The position numbers and the translations under genes are program-made. Under the pieces are notes generated by a model. The model did not search any database. It saw only the letters and a program-made list of their open reading frames with translations, and was not told the origin of the DNA. Shown piece after piece: positions 33,922 to 43,183 of a DNA stretch of 64,000 nucleotides. Every line of letters begins with the position of its first letter. Positions within the stretch are counted from its first letter, which is position 1. Source of the stretch: Pseudomonas baltica (lineage in GTDB: Bacteria; Pseudomonadota; Gammaproteobacteria; Pseudomonadales; Pseudomonadaceae). The DNA lies in the NCBI RefSeq assembly GCF_014235765.1, contig NZ_JACMYH010000010.1, positions 1-64,000 on the forward strand, in the 5' to 3' direction.

Positions 33922-35055
33922 TCAGCCCGGCACGGCCTGCGCAGGCAATCGATGCCCCAGTAAACGACGCCCCAGCTTCTGCCCGTTGACCTCGATCAGG
34001 TGGTAGGTGATGAAGGAAACCCCGATCACGGCCAGCAATACCAGGCCCACGAGCAGATTGTTGAGCCACGGATAACCGCTGTCCAGATAACGGAAATCTC
34101 CGAACACCGGCGCCAGCGGCAAGCCGGTCTTCTTCTCCAACACCATGAACAGCAGGATCAACACACTCAAAATGATCACATGGGTCAGGTAGATCGAGTA
34201 AGAAAGTCGCCCCAGCAGCTCGAACACACGCGTCTTCAGCACGTTGGAAACGATCCCGGCATCGAACGCATACAAGGTCACCGTCAGGCAGAACAGAGCG
34301 CTCGCCAGCATGGCCTTGTTCGGCTCGTCACTGCTGAGCACCCAGACAATAGATCCGCCCGCCACGACTTCGAGCAGCGAAGCCATTGCGAACCCCGGCT
34401 GCACCCGCTGGCGCAACGCCTCGAACACCTTGTAGCACAACGCCCCGGCGAAGAAGCACGCCAGCCCCTTGTAGGCCAGCGCGGTGAACGGCCCTGCCCC
34501 GCTGTACAGCATTGCCATGGAGACGATGACGATCCCGGCCCAGACCAGCACCCGACGCGCCGACGTGCACAGCACCACCGCGGCGAAAATCAAATACATG
34601 TAGTACTCGATGCTGATGCTCCAGGAGGGATAGTTGAACGACATGTTTTCCGTCCACGGCGTCCACGCCTGGATCAACAGCAAGTTGGGCACGATCTGCG
34701 AAGGCGCATACATACCGGTGAACGGCTCCTTGTTGAAGTTGACCCCCTGCTGCGCGGCGCCCCACTTCACGAACTCGAAGACGATGAACACGCCCAGCAA
34801 ACAGACATGCAAGGGCGCCAGACGAAAGGTGCGCAGAATGAAGAATCGACGCAAGTCCAGATCGTGCCGCGCGCCGTAGGCATGGGTGATCACGAAGCCG
34901 CTGAGCACGAAGAAGAAATCCACGAACAAATCGGCACTGCGAAAGAACGCCAGCTCCGTCACACTGCCGACCACGTGCAGGTGATACAGCACAACGGCCA
35001 ACGCGCAGATACCGCGAAGACTGTCGAGCGCGTGAAAGCGTTGACCTGAAGCCAT
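33922..35055 (-). CDS. acyltransferase family 3 (OafA/YrhL-like) membrane protein
   Basis: 377 aa, about ten helices. The start FHALDSLRGICALAVVLYHLH with its conserved His and Arg is the family signature; SYSIYLTHVI lies near the end. These enzymes transfer acetyl or other acyl groups to surface sugars across the inner membrane. As neighbour of two sugar-nucleotide genes, O-antigen or exopolysaccharide modification is plausible. Codon choice is less GC-rich than in neighbouring genes and an AT-rich strip lies upstream, so it may be a later arrival. Confidence 0.85.
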   Translation of the reverse strand: MASGQRFHALDSLRGICALAVVLYHLHVVGSVTELAFFRSADLFVDFFFVLSGFVITHAYGARHDLDLRRFFILRTFRLAPLHVCLLGVFIVFEFVKWGAAQQGVNFNKEPFTGMYAPSQIVPNLLLIQAWTPWTENMSFNYPSWSISIEYYMYLIFAAVVLCTSARRVLVWAGIVIVSMAMLYSGAGPFTALAYKGLACFFAGALCYKVFEALRQRVQPGFAMASLLEVVAGGSIVWVLSSDEPNKAMLASALFCLTVTLYAFDAGIVSNVLKTRVFELLGRLSYSIYLTHVIILSVLILLFMVLEKKTGLPLAPVFGDFRYLDSGYPWLNNLLVGLVLLAVIGVSFITYHLIEVNGQKLGRRLLGHRLPAQAVPG

Positions 35056-35357
35056 GACGTGATTCCGTTCGAAGGGTGTATCGGCTGCAGGCAGTGCGCT
35101 CCAGGTAACGAAGCGTGGGCAACAGGGCCGCGAAGTTGGAAAAATCTTAGTGAAGCGGCGGGGCCAGGGCAAGGTAATACGCGATGCATATATTTATATT
35201 TTGCCGCTGCGAAAACAGCTGAAAAACTGGCGTCAAAGCCGCTTTATGAGGCCTGCTCGAAGCAGCACCCTCGCCTGCTTTTTGGCGAGCGGCAAAAAGC
35301 CCCGGTGCCGGTTGGCAGCGGGGCTTTTTCAGTTCATACAGGCGGTGCAGATATACC
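35056..35357. other. 302-bp gap between ssb and the acyltransferase gene
   Basis: No gene seen. It contains a strongly AT-rich strip at 35176-35204 (ATATATTTATATTTT core), which would lie about 125 bp upstream of the acyltransferase start and could be a promoter or a silencer-protein site. The ssb-proximal end holds the terminator at 35294-35329. Confidence 0.5.
35294..35329. terminator. rho-independent terminator, two-way
   Basis: AAAAAGCCCC (35294-35303) and GGGGCTTTTT (35320-35329) are perfect inverted repeats, giving an A/U-flanked GC hairpin on both strands. On the minus strand it follows ssb by 29 bp. Confidence 0.85.
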
Positions 35358-35888
35358 CTAGAACGGAATATCATCATCAAAGCTGTCAAAGTCCGGAGCC
35401 GGCTGCTGTGCTGGCTGCTGCTGCGCAGGCGGAGCCGAACGCTGCTGCGGCGCGGACTGCTGCGGACGCGGCGCCTGCTGACGCGGAGCCGGTGCCGACT
35501 GCTGGTAGTTGTTGCCACCGCCGCCCTGCTGGTCGTTGTTCTGCGGACGGCCGCCCAATAGCTGCATGGTGCCCTGCATGTCGACGATGATCTCGGTGGT
35601 GTAGCGTTTGATACCGTCCTTTTCCCACTCGCGGGTCTGCAGCTTGCCTTCGATGTACACCTGCGAGCCCTTGCGCAGGTACTCACCGGCGATCTCCGCA
35701 ACCTTGCCGAACATCGACACACGGTGCCACTCGGTACGCTCGACCTTCTGGCCGCTCTGCTTGTCGGTCCACTGCTCGCTGGTGGCCAGGCTCAGGTTGG
35801 TGACCGCATTGCCGTTGGGCAGGAAACGGACTTCAGGATCCTGACCGCAAGTACCCACCAGAATGACTTTGTTAACCCCACGGGCCAT
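35358..35888 (-). CDS. ssb: single-stranded DNA-binding protein
   Basis: 176 aa. The OB-fold (ARGVNKVILVGTCGQDPEVRF, WHRVSMFGKVAEIAGEYLRKGS, YIEGKLQTREW) is followed by a long Gln/Pro/Gly-rich linker (about 115-163) and the acidic tail DSFDDDIPF that recruits repair proteins. Coats single-stranded DNA in replication and repair. No clear LexA box was found upstream. The gene is next to yajR and close to uvrA, as in other pseudomonads. Confidence 0.96.
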   Translation of the reverse strand: MARGVNKVILVGTCGQDPEVRFLPNGNAVTNLSLATSEQWTDKQSGQKVERTEWHRVSMFGKVAEIAGEYLRKGSQVYIEGKLQTREWEKDGIKRYTTEIIVDMQGTMQLLGGRPQNNDQQGGGGNNYQQSAPAPRQQAPRPQQSAPQQRSAPPAQQQPAQQPAPDFDSFDDDIPF

Positions 35889-35897
35889 AACGTTCTC

Positions 35898-37292
35898 CTA
35901 GGCTTCGCACGCTGTCGGCGCTGGGTTGACCAGGCGCTCGAGGGCGGTGCGATCCAAAATTTCTTTGTCCAATTTGATATAGATGGCGGCCTCTTCTGCC
36001 ACCACCACCGCATCTGTTACACCGGGCACGGCTTTCAACCGCTCGGCCAATCCCGTCTCGCGCATCGCTTGGGGCGAAAGCGGCAAGCGCAGACTGGTCA
36101 CGTAGGGTGGTTCGCGCATAGTAACAGCTATGGCCAGCCACAGGGCGCACAGCGCCGCGCATCCGATAAAGACCACACCCAGGCCACCCTGCTGAAACAA
36201 CCAACCGCCAAGGATGCCACCCATGGCCGACCCCAGGAACTGGCTGGTGGAATACACCCCCATGGCCGTGCCCTTGCCGCCGGCCGGCGAAACCTTGCTG
36301 ATCAACGAAGGCAGCGACGCCTCCAGCAAGTTGAACGCCGTGAAGAACACCACCGTGCCAATGACCAGCGCCCTCAGGCTGTCGCCGAACGCCCAGAAGA
36401 ACACCTCCACCAGCATCAGGGTCGCCACCGCGCCCAGCAGAACACGCTTCATCTTGCGCTTCTTTTCGCCGTAGATGATGAACGGAATCATTGCGAAAAA
36501 AGATACGACCAGGGCGGTCAGGTACACCCACCAATGCTGTTCCTTGGGCAACCCGGCGCGATCCACCAATGCCAGTGGCAAGGCGACGAAGCTTGCCATC
36601 AGGATCGAGTGAAGCACGAAAATGCCGAGGTCCAGGCGCAGCAGATCGGGGTGCTTGAGGGTGGCCAGCATCTCGCTGCGGGTCACGCCCGACTCACGAT
36701 GAAGGGTATGTGCCGTGGCCTTGGGCACCACGAAGGCCACCAGCGCGATGCCAACCAACGCCAGCCCGCCGGTCGCCAGGAACAGGCCATGCAGGCCGAA
36801 GGCGCGGGTCAGCAGTGGCCCGACCACCATCGCCACCGCGAACGACACGCCAATGCTCATGCCGATCATGGCCATCGCCTTGGTGCGGTTCTGTTCGCGG
36901 GTCAGGTCCGATAGCAGGGCCATGACCGCTGCCGATATCGCCCCGGCGCCCTGCAGAACGCGTCCAGCGATCACACCCCAGATGGAGTCGGACTGGGCCG
37001 CCACCACGCTGCCGATGGCGAAGATCACCAGGCCGCCGTAGATCACCGGACGACGACCGATCCGGTCGGAGATGACCCCGAAAGGGATCTGCAGGAATGC
37101 CTGGGTCAGGCCATAGGCGCCGATCGCCAGACCGATCAGGGCCGGGGTGGCGCCCGCCAGGTCCATGCCATAGGTCGCCAGCACTGGCAGGACCATGAAC
37201 ATGCCCAGCATGCGGAAAGCGAACACCAGGGCCAACCCGCTGGCTGCGCGGGTTTCACCGCTGCTCATACGTTCGCTGTGGGGATCGTGCAT
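35898..37292 (-). CDS. yajR: YajR-type major facilitator transporter with C-terminal YAM-like domain
   Basis: 464 aa. Twelve helices, with motif A GVISDRIGRRPVIYG between helices 2 and 3. The last 70 residues (GLAERLKAVPGVTDAVVVAEE ... LDKEILDRTALERLV) have the beta-alpha-beta pattern of the cytosolic YAM domain known in E. coli YajR. This supports a proton-driven exporter of unknown substrate. It is divergent from uvrA. Confidence 0.85.
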   Translation of the reverse strand: MHDPHSERMSSGETRAASGLALVFAFRMLGMFMVLPVLATYGMDLAGATPALIGLAIGAYGLTQAFLQIPFGVISDRIGRRPVIYGGLVIFAIGSVVAAQSDSIWGVIAGRVLQGAGAISAAVMALLSDLTREQNRTKAMAMIGMSIGVSFAVAMVVGPLLTRAFGLHGLFLATGGLALVGIALVAFVVPKATAHTLHRESGVTRSEMLATLKHPDLLRLDLGIFVLHSILMASFVALPLALVDRAGLPKEQHWWVYLTALVVSFFAMIPFIIYGEKKRKMKRVLLGAVATLMLVEVFFWAFGDSLRALVIGTVVFFTAFNLLEASLPSLISKVSPAGGKGTAMGVYSTSQFLGSAMGGILGGWLFQQGGLGVVFIGCAALCALWLAIAVTMREPPYVTSLRLPLSPQAMRETGLAERLKAVPGVTDAVVVAEEAAIYIKLDKEILDRTALERLVNPAPTACEA

Positions 37293-37407
37293 GGATAAAC
37301 CTCGTGTGAACCGGTGACGATTCTACCAGTCCCACCCAGTAACGGCACAGACGGCGACGCTATGACGCGCCTTCTTCATCTTTGCGCGCACTCACCGTGC
37401 CGTGCCA

Positions 37408-37436
37408 TTGACAAGCCCCGTATACTCACCTGTTTA
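37408..37436 (+). promoter_or_regulatory. candidate uvrA promoter
   Basis: TTGACA (37408-37413) and TGTTTA (37431-37436) with 17 bp between. A TATACT at 37421-37426 is a competing -10. No convincing LexA box (CTG-N10-CAG) was found in the gap. Confidence 0.4.
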
Positions 37437-37457
37437 CGCCCGCCGCGCGAGGCCGCC

Positions 37458-40292
37458 TTGGACAAGATTCTGGTACGTGGGGCTCGAACCCACAATTTGA
37501 AAAACATCGACCTGACCCTGCCCCGTGACAAACTGATCGTGATCACCGGGCTGTCGGGTTCAGGCAAATCCTCCCTGGCTTTCGACACCCTCTACGCCGA
37601 AGGCCAACGCCGCTACGTCGAATCGCTGTCGGCCTATGCCCGGCAATTCCTGTCGATGATGGAAAAGCCCGACGTCGACACCATCGAAGGTCTGTCGCCG
37701 GCCATTTCCATCGAGCAGAAGTCGACATCGCACAACCCGCGCTCCACCGTCGGCACCATTACCGAGATCTACGACTACCTGCGCCTGCTGTACGCCCGCG
37801 TGGGCACGCCGCGCTGCCCGGATCACGACATCCCGCTGGAGGCCCAGACCGTCAGCCAGATGGTCGACCTCGTCCTGGCGCAGCCCGAAGGCGCCCGCCT
37901 CATGCTGCTGGCCCCGGTCATCCGCGAACGCAAAGGCGAGCACCTGGCCATTTTCGAAGAGCTGCGCGCCCAGGGTTTCGTCCGTGCGCGCATCAACGGC
38001 AAGCTCTACGAAATGGACGAGCTGCCCAAGCTCGACAAGCAGAAGAAGCACACCATCGAAGTGGTGGTGGACCGCTTCAAGGTCCGTGCCGACCTGCAAC
38101 AGCGTCTGGCCGAATCGTTCGAGACGGCGTTGAAGCTGGCCGATGGCATCGCCCTGGTGGCGTCGATGGACGACGAACCGTTCGAAGAGATCATCTTCTC
38201 CGCACGCTTTGCCTGCCCGATCTGCGGCCACGCAATCAGCGAACTGGAACCCAAGCTGTTCTCCTTCAACAACCCGGCCGGCGCCTGCCCGACCTGCGAT
38301 GGCCTGGGCGTGAAGCAGTTTTTCGACAACAAGCGCTTGGTGAATGGCGAACTGACCCTGGCCGAGGGCGCGATCCGCGGCTGGGACCGGCGCAACGTCT
38401 ACTATTTCCAGATGCTCGGTTCGCTCGCCAGCCATTATCAGTTCAGCCTGGACGTGCCGTTCAACGAGCTGCCGGCCGACCAGCAGAAAGTCATCCTGAC
38501 CGGCAGCGGCACGCACAACGTCGACTTCCGCTACCTGAATGACCGGGGCGATATCGTCAAACGTTCGCACCCGTTCGAAGGCATCGTGCCCAACCTCGAA
38601 CGCCGCTACCGCGAAACCGAGTCGGCCAGCGTCCGTGAAGAACTCGCCAAGTTCCTCAGCACCCAGCCCTGCCCGGACTGCCGCGGCACGCGTCTGCGCC
38701 GCGAGGCTCGGCATGTATGGGTAGGCGAGAAAACCCTGCCCGCCGTCACCGGCCTGCCGATCGGCGACGCCACCGAGTACTTCGGCACGCTCGCCCTGAC
38801 CGGACGCAAGGGCGAAATTGCCGACAAGATCCTCAAGGAAATCCGCGAGCGCCTGCAGTTTCTGGTCAACGTCGGCCTGGACTACCTGACCCTGGACCGC
38901 AGTGCCGACACGCTGTCCGGCGGCGAAGCCCAGCGCATCCGTCTGGCCAGCCAGATCGGTGCGGGCTTGGTCGGCGTGATGTACATTCTCGACGAGCCCT
39001 CCATCGGCCTGCATCAGCGGGACAATGATCGGTTGCTGGGGACCCTCAAGCACCTGCGCGACATCGGCAATACCGTCATCGTCGTCGAGCATGACGAAGA
39101 TGCCATTCGCCTCGCCGACTACGTTGTGGACATCGGCCCCGGCGCCGGCGTGCATGGCGGCCATATCGTCGCCCAGGGCACCGCGCAGGAGGTCATGGAC
39201 CATCCCGACTCGCTGACCGGCAAGTACCTGTCCGGCCGCGTGAAGATCGCCGTGCCAGCCAAGCGTACGCCGCGCAACAAAAAGCTGGCCCTGACGCTCA
39301 AGGGCGCCCGCGGCAACAATCTGCGCAATGTCGATCTGGAGATCCCGATCGGCTTGCTGACCTGCGTCACCGGCGTTTCCGGCTCGGGCAAGTCGACCCT
39401 GATCAACAACACCCTGTTCCCCCTCAGCGCCACCGCTCTCAACGGGGCAACCACGCTGGAAGCCTCGGCGCATGACAGCATCAATGGCTTGCAGCACCTG
39501 GACAAAGTGGTCGACATCGACCAGAGCCCGATCGGACGCACGCCGCGCTCGAACCCTGCCACCTACACCGGATTGTTCACCCCAATCCGCGAACTGTTCG
39601 CTGGGGTGCCGGAATCGCGCTCACGCGGTTATGGCCCGGGCCGGTTCTCGTTTAACGTCAAGGGCGGTCGCTGCGAGGCCTGCCAGGGTGATGGCTTGAT
39701 CAAGGTTGAGATGCACTTCCTGCCCGACATCTATGTGCCCTGCGATGTCTGCAAGAGCAAGCGCTACAACCGCGAAACCCTGGAGATCAAGTACAAGGGC
39801 AAGAACATCCACGAGACCCTCGAGATGACCATCGAGGAGGCGCGCGAGTTCTTCGATGCGGTACCGGCACTGGCGCGCAAGCTGCAGACGCTCATGGATG
39901 TCGGCCTGTCCTACATCAAGCTGGGGCAGTCGGCGACCACCTTGTCCGGCGGTGAAGCACAGCGGGTCAAACTGTCCCGCGAGCTGTCCAAGCGCGACAC
40001 CGGCAAGACGCTCTACATCCTCGACGAACCCACCACTGGCCTGCACTTCGCCGATATCCAGCAGCTGCTCGACGTGCTGCATCGCCTGCGCGACCACGGC
40101 AACACCGTGGTGGTGATCGAGCACAACCTCGATGTCATCAAGACTGCAGACTGGCTGGTCGACCTGGGCCCGGAGGGCGGCTCCAAAGGCGGCCAGATCA
40201 TCGCCGTCGGCACACCGGAGCAGGTTGCGGACATGAAGCAGTCCTACACCGGTCACTACCTCAAACCGTTGCTCGAACGCGACAAAGCCTGA
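37458..40292 (+). CDS. uvrA: excinuclease ABC subunit A
   Basis: 944 aa from a TTG start. UvrA finds DNA lesions in nucleotide excision repair. Two ABC ATPase modules (GLSGSGKSS and GVSGSGKST Walker A; LSGGEAQR signature twice) and two zinc modules (CPICG ... CPTC; CEAC ... CDVC) are all present. TTG 37458 gives LDKILVRGARTHNLKNIDL, the family's N-terminus, and has GAGG six bases upstream. ATG codons further up (37314, 37362) would add non-conserved residues. Confidence 0.96.
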   Translation: MDKILVRGARTHNLKNIDLTLPRDKLIVITGLSGSGKSSLAFDTLYAEGQRRYVESLSAYARQFLSMMEKPDVDTIEGLSPAISIEQKSTSHNPRSTVGTITEIYDYLRLLYARVGTPRCPDHDIPLEAQTVSQMVDLVLAQPEGARLMLLAPVIRERKGEHLAIFEELRAQGFVRARINGKLYEMDELPKLDKQKKHTIEVVVDRFKVRADLQQRLAESFETALKLADGIALVASMDDEPFEEIIFSARFACPICGHAISELEPKLFSFNNPAGACPTCDGLGVKQFFDNKRLVNGELTLAEGAIRGWDRRNVYYFQMLGSLASHYQFSLDVPFNELPADQQKVILTGSGTHNVDFRYLNDRGDIVKRSHPFEGIVPNLERRYRETESASVREELAKFLSTQPCPDCRGTRLRREARHVWVGEKTLPAVTGLPIGDATEYFGTLALTGRKGEIADKILKEIRERLQFLVNVGLDYLTLDRSADTLSGGEAQRIRLASQIGAGLVGVMYILDEPSIGLHQRDNDRLLGTLKHLRDIGNTVIVVEHDEDAIRLADYVVDIGPGAGVHGGHIVAQGTAQEVMDHPDSLTGKYLSGRVKIAVPAKRTPRNKKLALTLKGARGNNLRNVDLEIPIGLLTCVTGVSGSGKSTLINNTLFPLSATALNGATTLEASAHDSINGLQHLDKVVDIDQSPIGRTPRSNPATYTGLFTPIRELFAGVPESRSRGYGPGRFSFNVKGGRCEACQGDGLIKVEMHFLPDIYVPCDVCKSKRYNRETLEIKYKGKNIHETLEMTIEEAREFFDAVPALARKLQTLMDVGLSYIKLGQSATTLSGGEAQRVKLSRELSKRDTGKTLYILDEPTTGLHFADIQQLLDVLHRLRDHGNTVVVIEHNLDVIKTADWLVDLGPEGGSKGGQIIAVGTPEQVADMKQSYTGHYLKPLLERDKA

Positions 40293-40295
40293 AAC

Positions 40296-40325
40296 CAAAA
40301 AGCCCCGCACAAGCGGGGCTTTTTT
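40296..40325 (+). terminator. uvrA terminator
   Basis: AAAAAGCCCCGC, loop ACAA, GCGGGGCTTTTTT. Perfect stem with U-run, 4 bp after the uvrA stop. Confidence 0.9.
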
Positions 40326-40348
40326 CAGTCCAAACACAACACCAACCC

Positions 40349-40433
40349 TGTAGCAGCGGCGCAAGCCGCGTCAACAGTCACCGCAGCAAACGTGAATCAC
40401 CCGCGCCCTTGTAGCAGCGGCGCAAGCCGCGTC
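40349..40433. repeat. pair of REP-like repeats
   Basis: The 24-bp unit TGTAGCAGCGGCGCAAGCCG plus CGTC occurs at 40349-40372 and again, identical, at 40410-40433 in the same direction. Each contains the small hairpin GCGGC-GCAA-GCCGC. Start (TGTAG-AGCGG) and dyad match Pseudomonas REP elements, which sit between genes and can bind gyrase or stabilise 3' ends. It lies between the uvrA terminator and the ftnA stop. Confidence 0.75.
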
Positions 40434-40504
40434 GGCGGCCAGCACCATAACCCTGCAGAATCACCGTGCATCCTGCCTGGCCTTGAACAACTGCTACGGT
40501 GAGA

Positions 40505-40969
40505 TCAGAACTGCGACTGCAGGTAATTCTCCAAGCCAATGGACTTGATCAAACCCTGCTGCTTCTCCAGCCAGTACGTATGATCTTCCTCGGTATCCGC
40601 CAACTGCACCCGCAGTATGTCGCGAGTCACGAAGTCGCTGTGTCGTTCGCACAACTCGATACCCTTGCACAAGGCCGCACGCACCTTGTATTCCAGACGC
40701 AGATCGGCAGCGATCATGCTCGGTACATCCGTACCGACTTCAAGGTCGTCCGGACGCATGCGCGGCGTGCCTTCGAGCATCAGGATGCGACGCATCAAGG
40801 CGTCGGCATGACCTGCTTCTTCTTCCATCTCATGATTGATGCGCTCGAAGAGCTTGGCGAAGCCCCAGTCCTCGTACATCCGCGAGTGGATGAAATACTG
40901 ATCACGGGCAGCCAGCTCGCCTGTGAGCAAAGTATTGAGGTAATCGATTACGTCCGGGTGGCCTTGCAT
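40505..40969 (-). CDS. ftnA: bacterioferritin-family iron-storage protein lacking the haem methionine (FtnA type)
   Basis: 154 aa four-helix ferritin. Ferroxidase residues Glu18, Glu51 and His54 are present (LTGELAARDQYF, EEEAGHADAL), but residue 52, the haem-ligand Met of true bacterioferritins, is Ala. In P. aeruginosa the equivalent gene beside katA, long called bfrA, encodes haem-free FtnA. It stores iron as ferric mineral and, with the catalase next to it, limits Fenton chemistry. ATG 40969; AGGAG lies about ten bases upstream. Confidence 0.9.
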   Translation of the reverse strand: MQGHPDVIDYLNTLLTGELAARDQYFIHSRMYEDWGFAKLFERINHEMEEEAGHADALMRRILMLEGTPRMRPDDLEVGTDVPSMIAADLRLEYKVRAALCKGIELCERHSDFVTRDILRVQLADTEEDHTYWLEKQQGLIKSIGLENYLQSQF

Positions 40970-41084
40970 CGCCGTATATCTCCTAGCAGAAAGGCATAGT
41001 TTGAACCAAGGTCGCGGATACGTCACGGCCCGCGGTGCAGAAATACGCTAAAAAGCAGAGAAAATGTGACGAAATAAAGCGAAA

Positions 41085-41106
41085 AACCGCCCAGATGAGG
41101 GCGGTT
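41085..41106 (-). terminator. katA terminator
   Basis: AACCGCCC (41085-41092) and GGGCGGTT (41099-41106) with 6-nt loop; on the minus strand it is followed by TTTTTCGC. It is 18 bp after the catalase stop. Confidence 0.85.
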
Positions 41107-41123
41107 CTTCTTATCACTTAGGT

Positions 41124-42572
41124 TCAGCCCAGCTGGATGCCCAATGCCTTGGCGATCCCATTACCGTAGGCTTCGTCCGCACGGTAGAAGTGCTGCAACT
41201 GACGCTCCACCACATCTGCGCTGACACCCATCATCGCACCAGCGATGTTGTCGATGAGCAGAGTCTGCTGCTCGGCATTCATCAAACGAAAAAGAGCGCC
41301 GGCCTGGCTGTAGTAATCGGCGTCCACGCGATGATCGAAGCGATCAGCATCACCGTGCAAGGCCAAGGCCGGCTCGCGATACTGAGGCGCCTGCTTGGGT
41401 GCATCGGTGTAGCTGTTGGGCTCGTAGTTAGGAGCAGCACCGCCATTGCTGCCAAAGGCCATCGAACCGTCGCGCTGGTACGAGTGAACCGGGCTGCGGG
41501 GTGCGTTCACCAGCAACTGCTGATGATTGGTCCCGACGCGATAGCGGTGGGCATCGGCATAGGCGAACACACGGCCTTGCAGCATGCGGTCGGGCGACAG
41601 CCCTACGCCGGGCACCATGTTGCTCGGGCCAAACGTCGCTTGCTCTACTTCGGCAAAATAGTTCAGCGGATTACGATTCAGCTCCAACATACCTACTTCG
41701 ATCAACGGAAACTCCTTCTGCGACCAGGTCTTGGTCACGTCGAACGGGTTTTCGTGGTGAAGGTTCGCCTGATCCTCACTCATGATCTGCATGCATACAC
41801 GCCACTTGGGAAAATCCCCACGCTCGATTGCATCGAACAGGTCGCGCTGTGCGTAATCCGGGTCGGTGCCGGCGATACGCGCCGCGGCGGCTGGAGCAAG
41901 GTTCTTGATGCCCTGAGCCGTCTTGTAGTGCCACTTGACCCAGTGACGCTCACCCTTGGCATTGATCAAGCTATAGGTGTGGCTACCGAAGCCGTGCATG
42001 TGACGATAGCCGTCCGGAATGCCGCGGTCCGAGAACAGAATGGTCACCTGGTGCAACGCTTCGGGCGAATGGGACCAGAAGTCCCACATCATCTGCGCGC
42101 TCTTGAGGTTGCTTTGAGGCAAACGCTTCTGGGTGTGGATGAAATCGGGAAACTTCATCGGGTCGCGAATGAAGAACACAGGTGTGTTGTTGCCAACGAT
42201 GTCCCAGTTGCCTTCCTCGGTGTAGAACTTGAGGGCGAAACCCCGCGGATCGCGCTCGGTATCGGCTGAGCCGCGCTCGCCACCCACTGTGGAGAATCGC
42301 AGGAAGGTTTCGGTCTGCTTGCCTACGGTACTGAACAGCTTAGCACTGGAGTATTCCGAGATGTCACGGGTTACCGTAAAGGTGCCGTATGCGCCTGAGC
42401 CCTTTGCATGAACACGACGCTCGGGAATATTCTCGCGGTTGAAATGCGCAAGCTTCTCGATCAGATGGAAATCGTCCAGCAGCAAGGGACCACGCGGCCC
42501 CGCAGAACGGGAATTCTGATTGTCGGCGACCGGCGCGCCGCTGGCGGTGGTGAGGATCTTGCTCTGGCTCAT
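41124..42572 (-). CDS. katA: monofunctional haem catalase
   Basis: 482 aa, small-subunit type. Degrades hydrogen peroxide. Distal His is in RRVHAKGSGAYGTF; the distal Asn region is NIVGNNTPVFFIRD in form (WDIVGNNTPVFFIRD); the proximal haem Tyr is in RVFAYADAHRYRVG. Probably the main housekeeping catalase, as in P. aeruginosa KatA. The next gene is ftnA. A possible OxyR half-site lies about 110 bp upstream. Confidence 0.95.
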   Translation of the reverse strand: MSQSKILTTASGAPVADNQNSRSAGPRGPLLLDDFHLIEKLAHFNRENIPERRVHAKGSGAYGTFTVTRDISEYSSAKLFSTVGKQTETFLRFSTVGGERGSADTERDPRGFALKFYTEEGNWDIVGNNTPVFFIRDPMKFPDFIHTQKRLPQSNLKSAQMMWDFWSHSPEALHQVTILFSDRGIPDGYRHMHGFGSHTYSLINAKGERHWVKWHYKTAQGIKNLAPAAAARIAGTDPDYAQRDLFDAIERGDFPKWRVCMQIMSEDQANLHHENPFDVTKTWSQKEFPLIEVGMLELNRNPLNYFAEVEQATFGPSNMVPGVGLSPDRMLQGRVFAYADAHRYRVGTNHQQLLVNAPRSPVHSYQRDGSMAFGSNGGAAPNYEPNSYTDAPKQAPQYREPALALHGDADRFDHRVDADYYSQAGALFRLMNAEQQTLLIDNIAGAMMGVSADVVERQLQHFYRADEAYGNGIAKALGIQLG

Positions 42573-42681
42573 GGACGATGTTCCTTGGTAAGGCTTGCTG
42601 TGTAGGCGCCGACTTCAGCGGCTTGGAGCAAGTATCCAAAAAACACCCTCATTCGACTAATGGGCAAATCTTCTTTGCCTG

Positions 42682-42696
42682 ATAGATTTTGACTAA
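42682..42696. promoter_or_regulatory. possible OxyR half-site upstream of katA
   Basis: ATAGATTTTGACTAA matches eight of the ten fixed bases of the OxyR half-element ATAG-n-T-nnn-A-n-CTAT. The second half-element at the proper spacing is poor. Position upstream of a catalase makes it plausible only. Confidence 0.3.
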
Positions 42697-42710
42697 TTAG
42701 CAGGCAAAAA

Positions 42711-42735
42711 AAAACCGGACCTAAGCCCGGTTTTT
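42711..42735 (-). terminator. terminator of the alpha (rplQ) operon
   Basis: On the minus strand AAACCGG, loop, CCGGTTT followed by a long T-run (the + strand has nine A residues at 42706-42714). It lies about 20 bp after the rplQ stop. Confidence 0.88.
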
Positions 42736-42754
42736 CATGAACAGACTGTTCGTC

Positions 42755-43141
42755 TTATTCAGCAGCTTCAACCGAGCCACCAACAGGACGATCAACCAGC
42801 TCGACGTACGCCATAGGTGCGTTATCGCCAGTACGGAAGCCGCACTTGAGGATACGCAGGTAACCGCCCTGACGGGTGGCATAGCGCTTGCCCAGATCGT
42901 TGAACAGCTTACCAACCATTTCTTTCGAACGAGTACGGTCGAAAGCAAGACGGCGGTTTGCAACGCTGTCTACCTTGGCCAGGGTGATCAGCGGCTCGGC
43001 AACGCGGCGCAGTTCCTTGGCTTTTGGCAGGGTAGTCTTGATCAGCTCGTGCTCGAACAGCGACACCGCCATGTTCTGAAACATGGCCTTGCGGTGCGAG
43101 CTGGTACGGCTCAGGTGACGTCCACTTTTACGATGACGCAT
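42755..43141 (-). CDS. rplQ: 50S ribosomal protein L17
   Basis: 128 aa. MRHRKSGRHLSRTSSHRKAM and RLAFDRTRSKEMVGKLF are diagnostic. Last gene of the alpha operon (rpsM-rpsK-rpsD-rpoA-rplQ), followed by a strong terminator. Confidence 0.98.
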   Translation of the reverse strand: MRHRKSGRHLSRTSSHRKAMFQNMAVSLFEHELIKTTLPKAKELRRVAEPLITLAKVDSVANRRLAFDRTRSKEMVGKLFNDLGKRYATRQGGYLRILKCGFRTGDNAPMAYVELVDRPVGGSVEAAE

Positions 43142-43183
43142 GGTTCATTCCTTACCAAACACAACGTTCGGTGATTACGACGA

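Noticed and set aside
37314..37457. Upstream ATG starts for uvrA
   Set aside because: Added residues are not conserved; TTG 37458 has a good ribosome-binding site and the family N-terminus.
37293..37457. LexA box in the uvrA-yajR gap
   Set aside because: No CTG-N10-CAG element with acceptable match was found by eye.
37560..39497. 645-codon open frame opposite uvrA
   Set aside because: Antisense shadow of a fully conserved gene.
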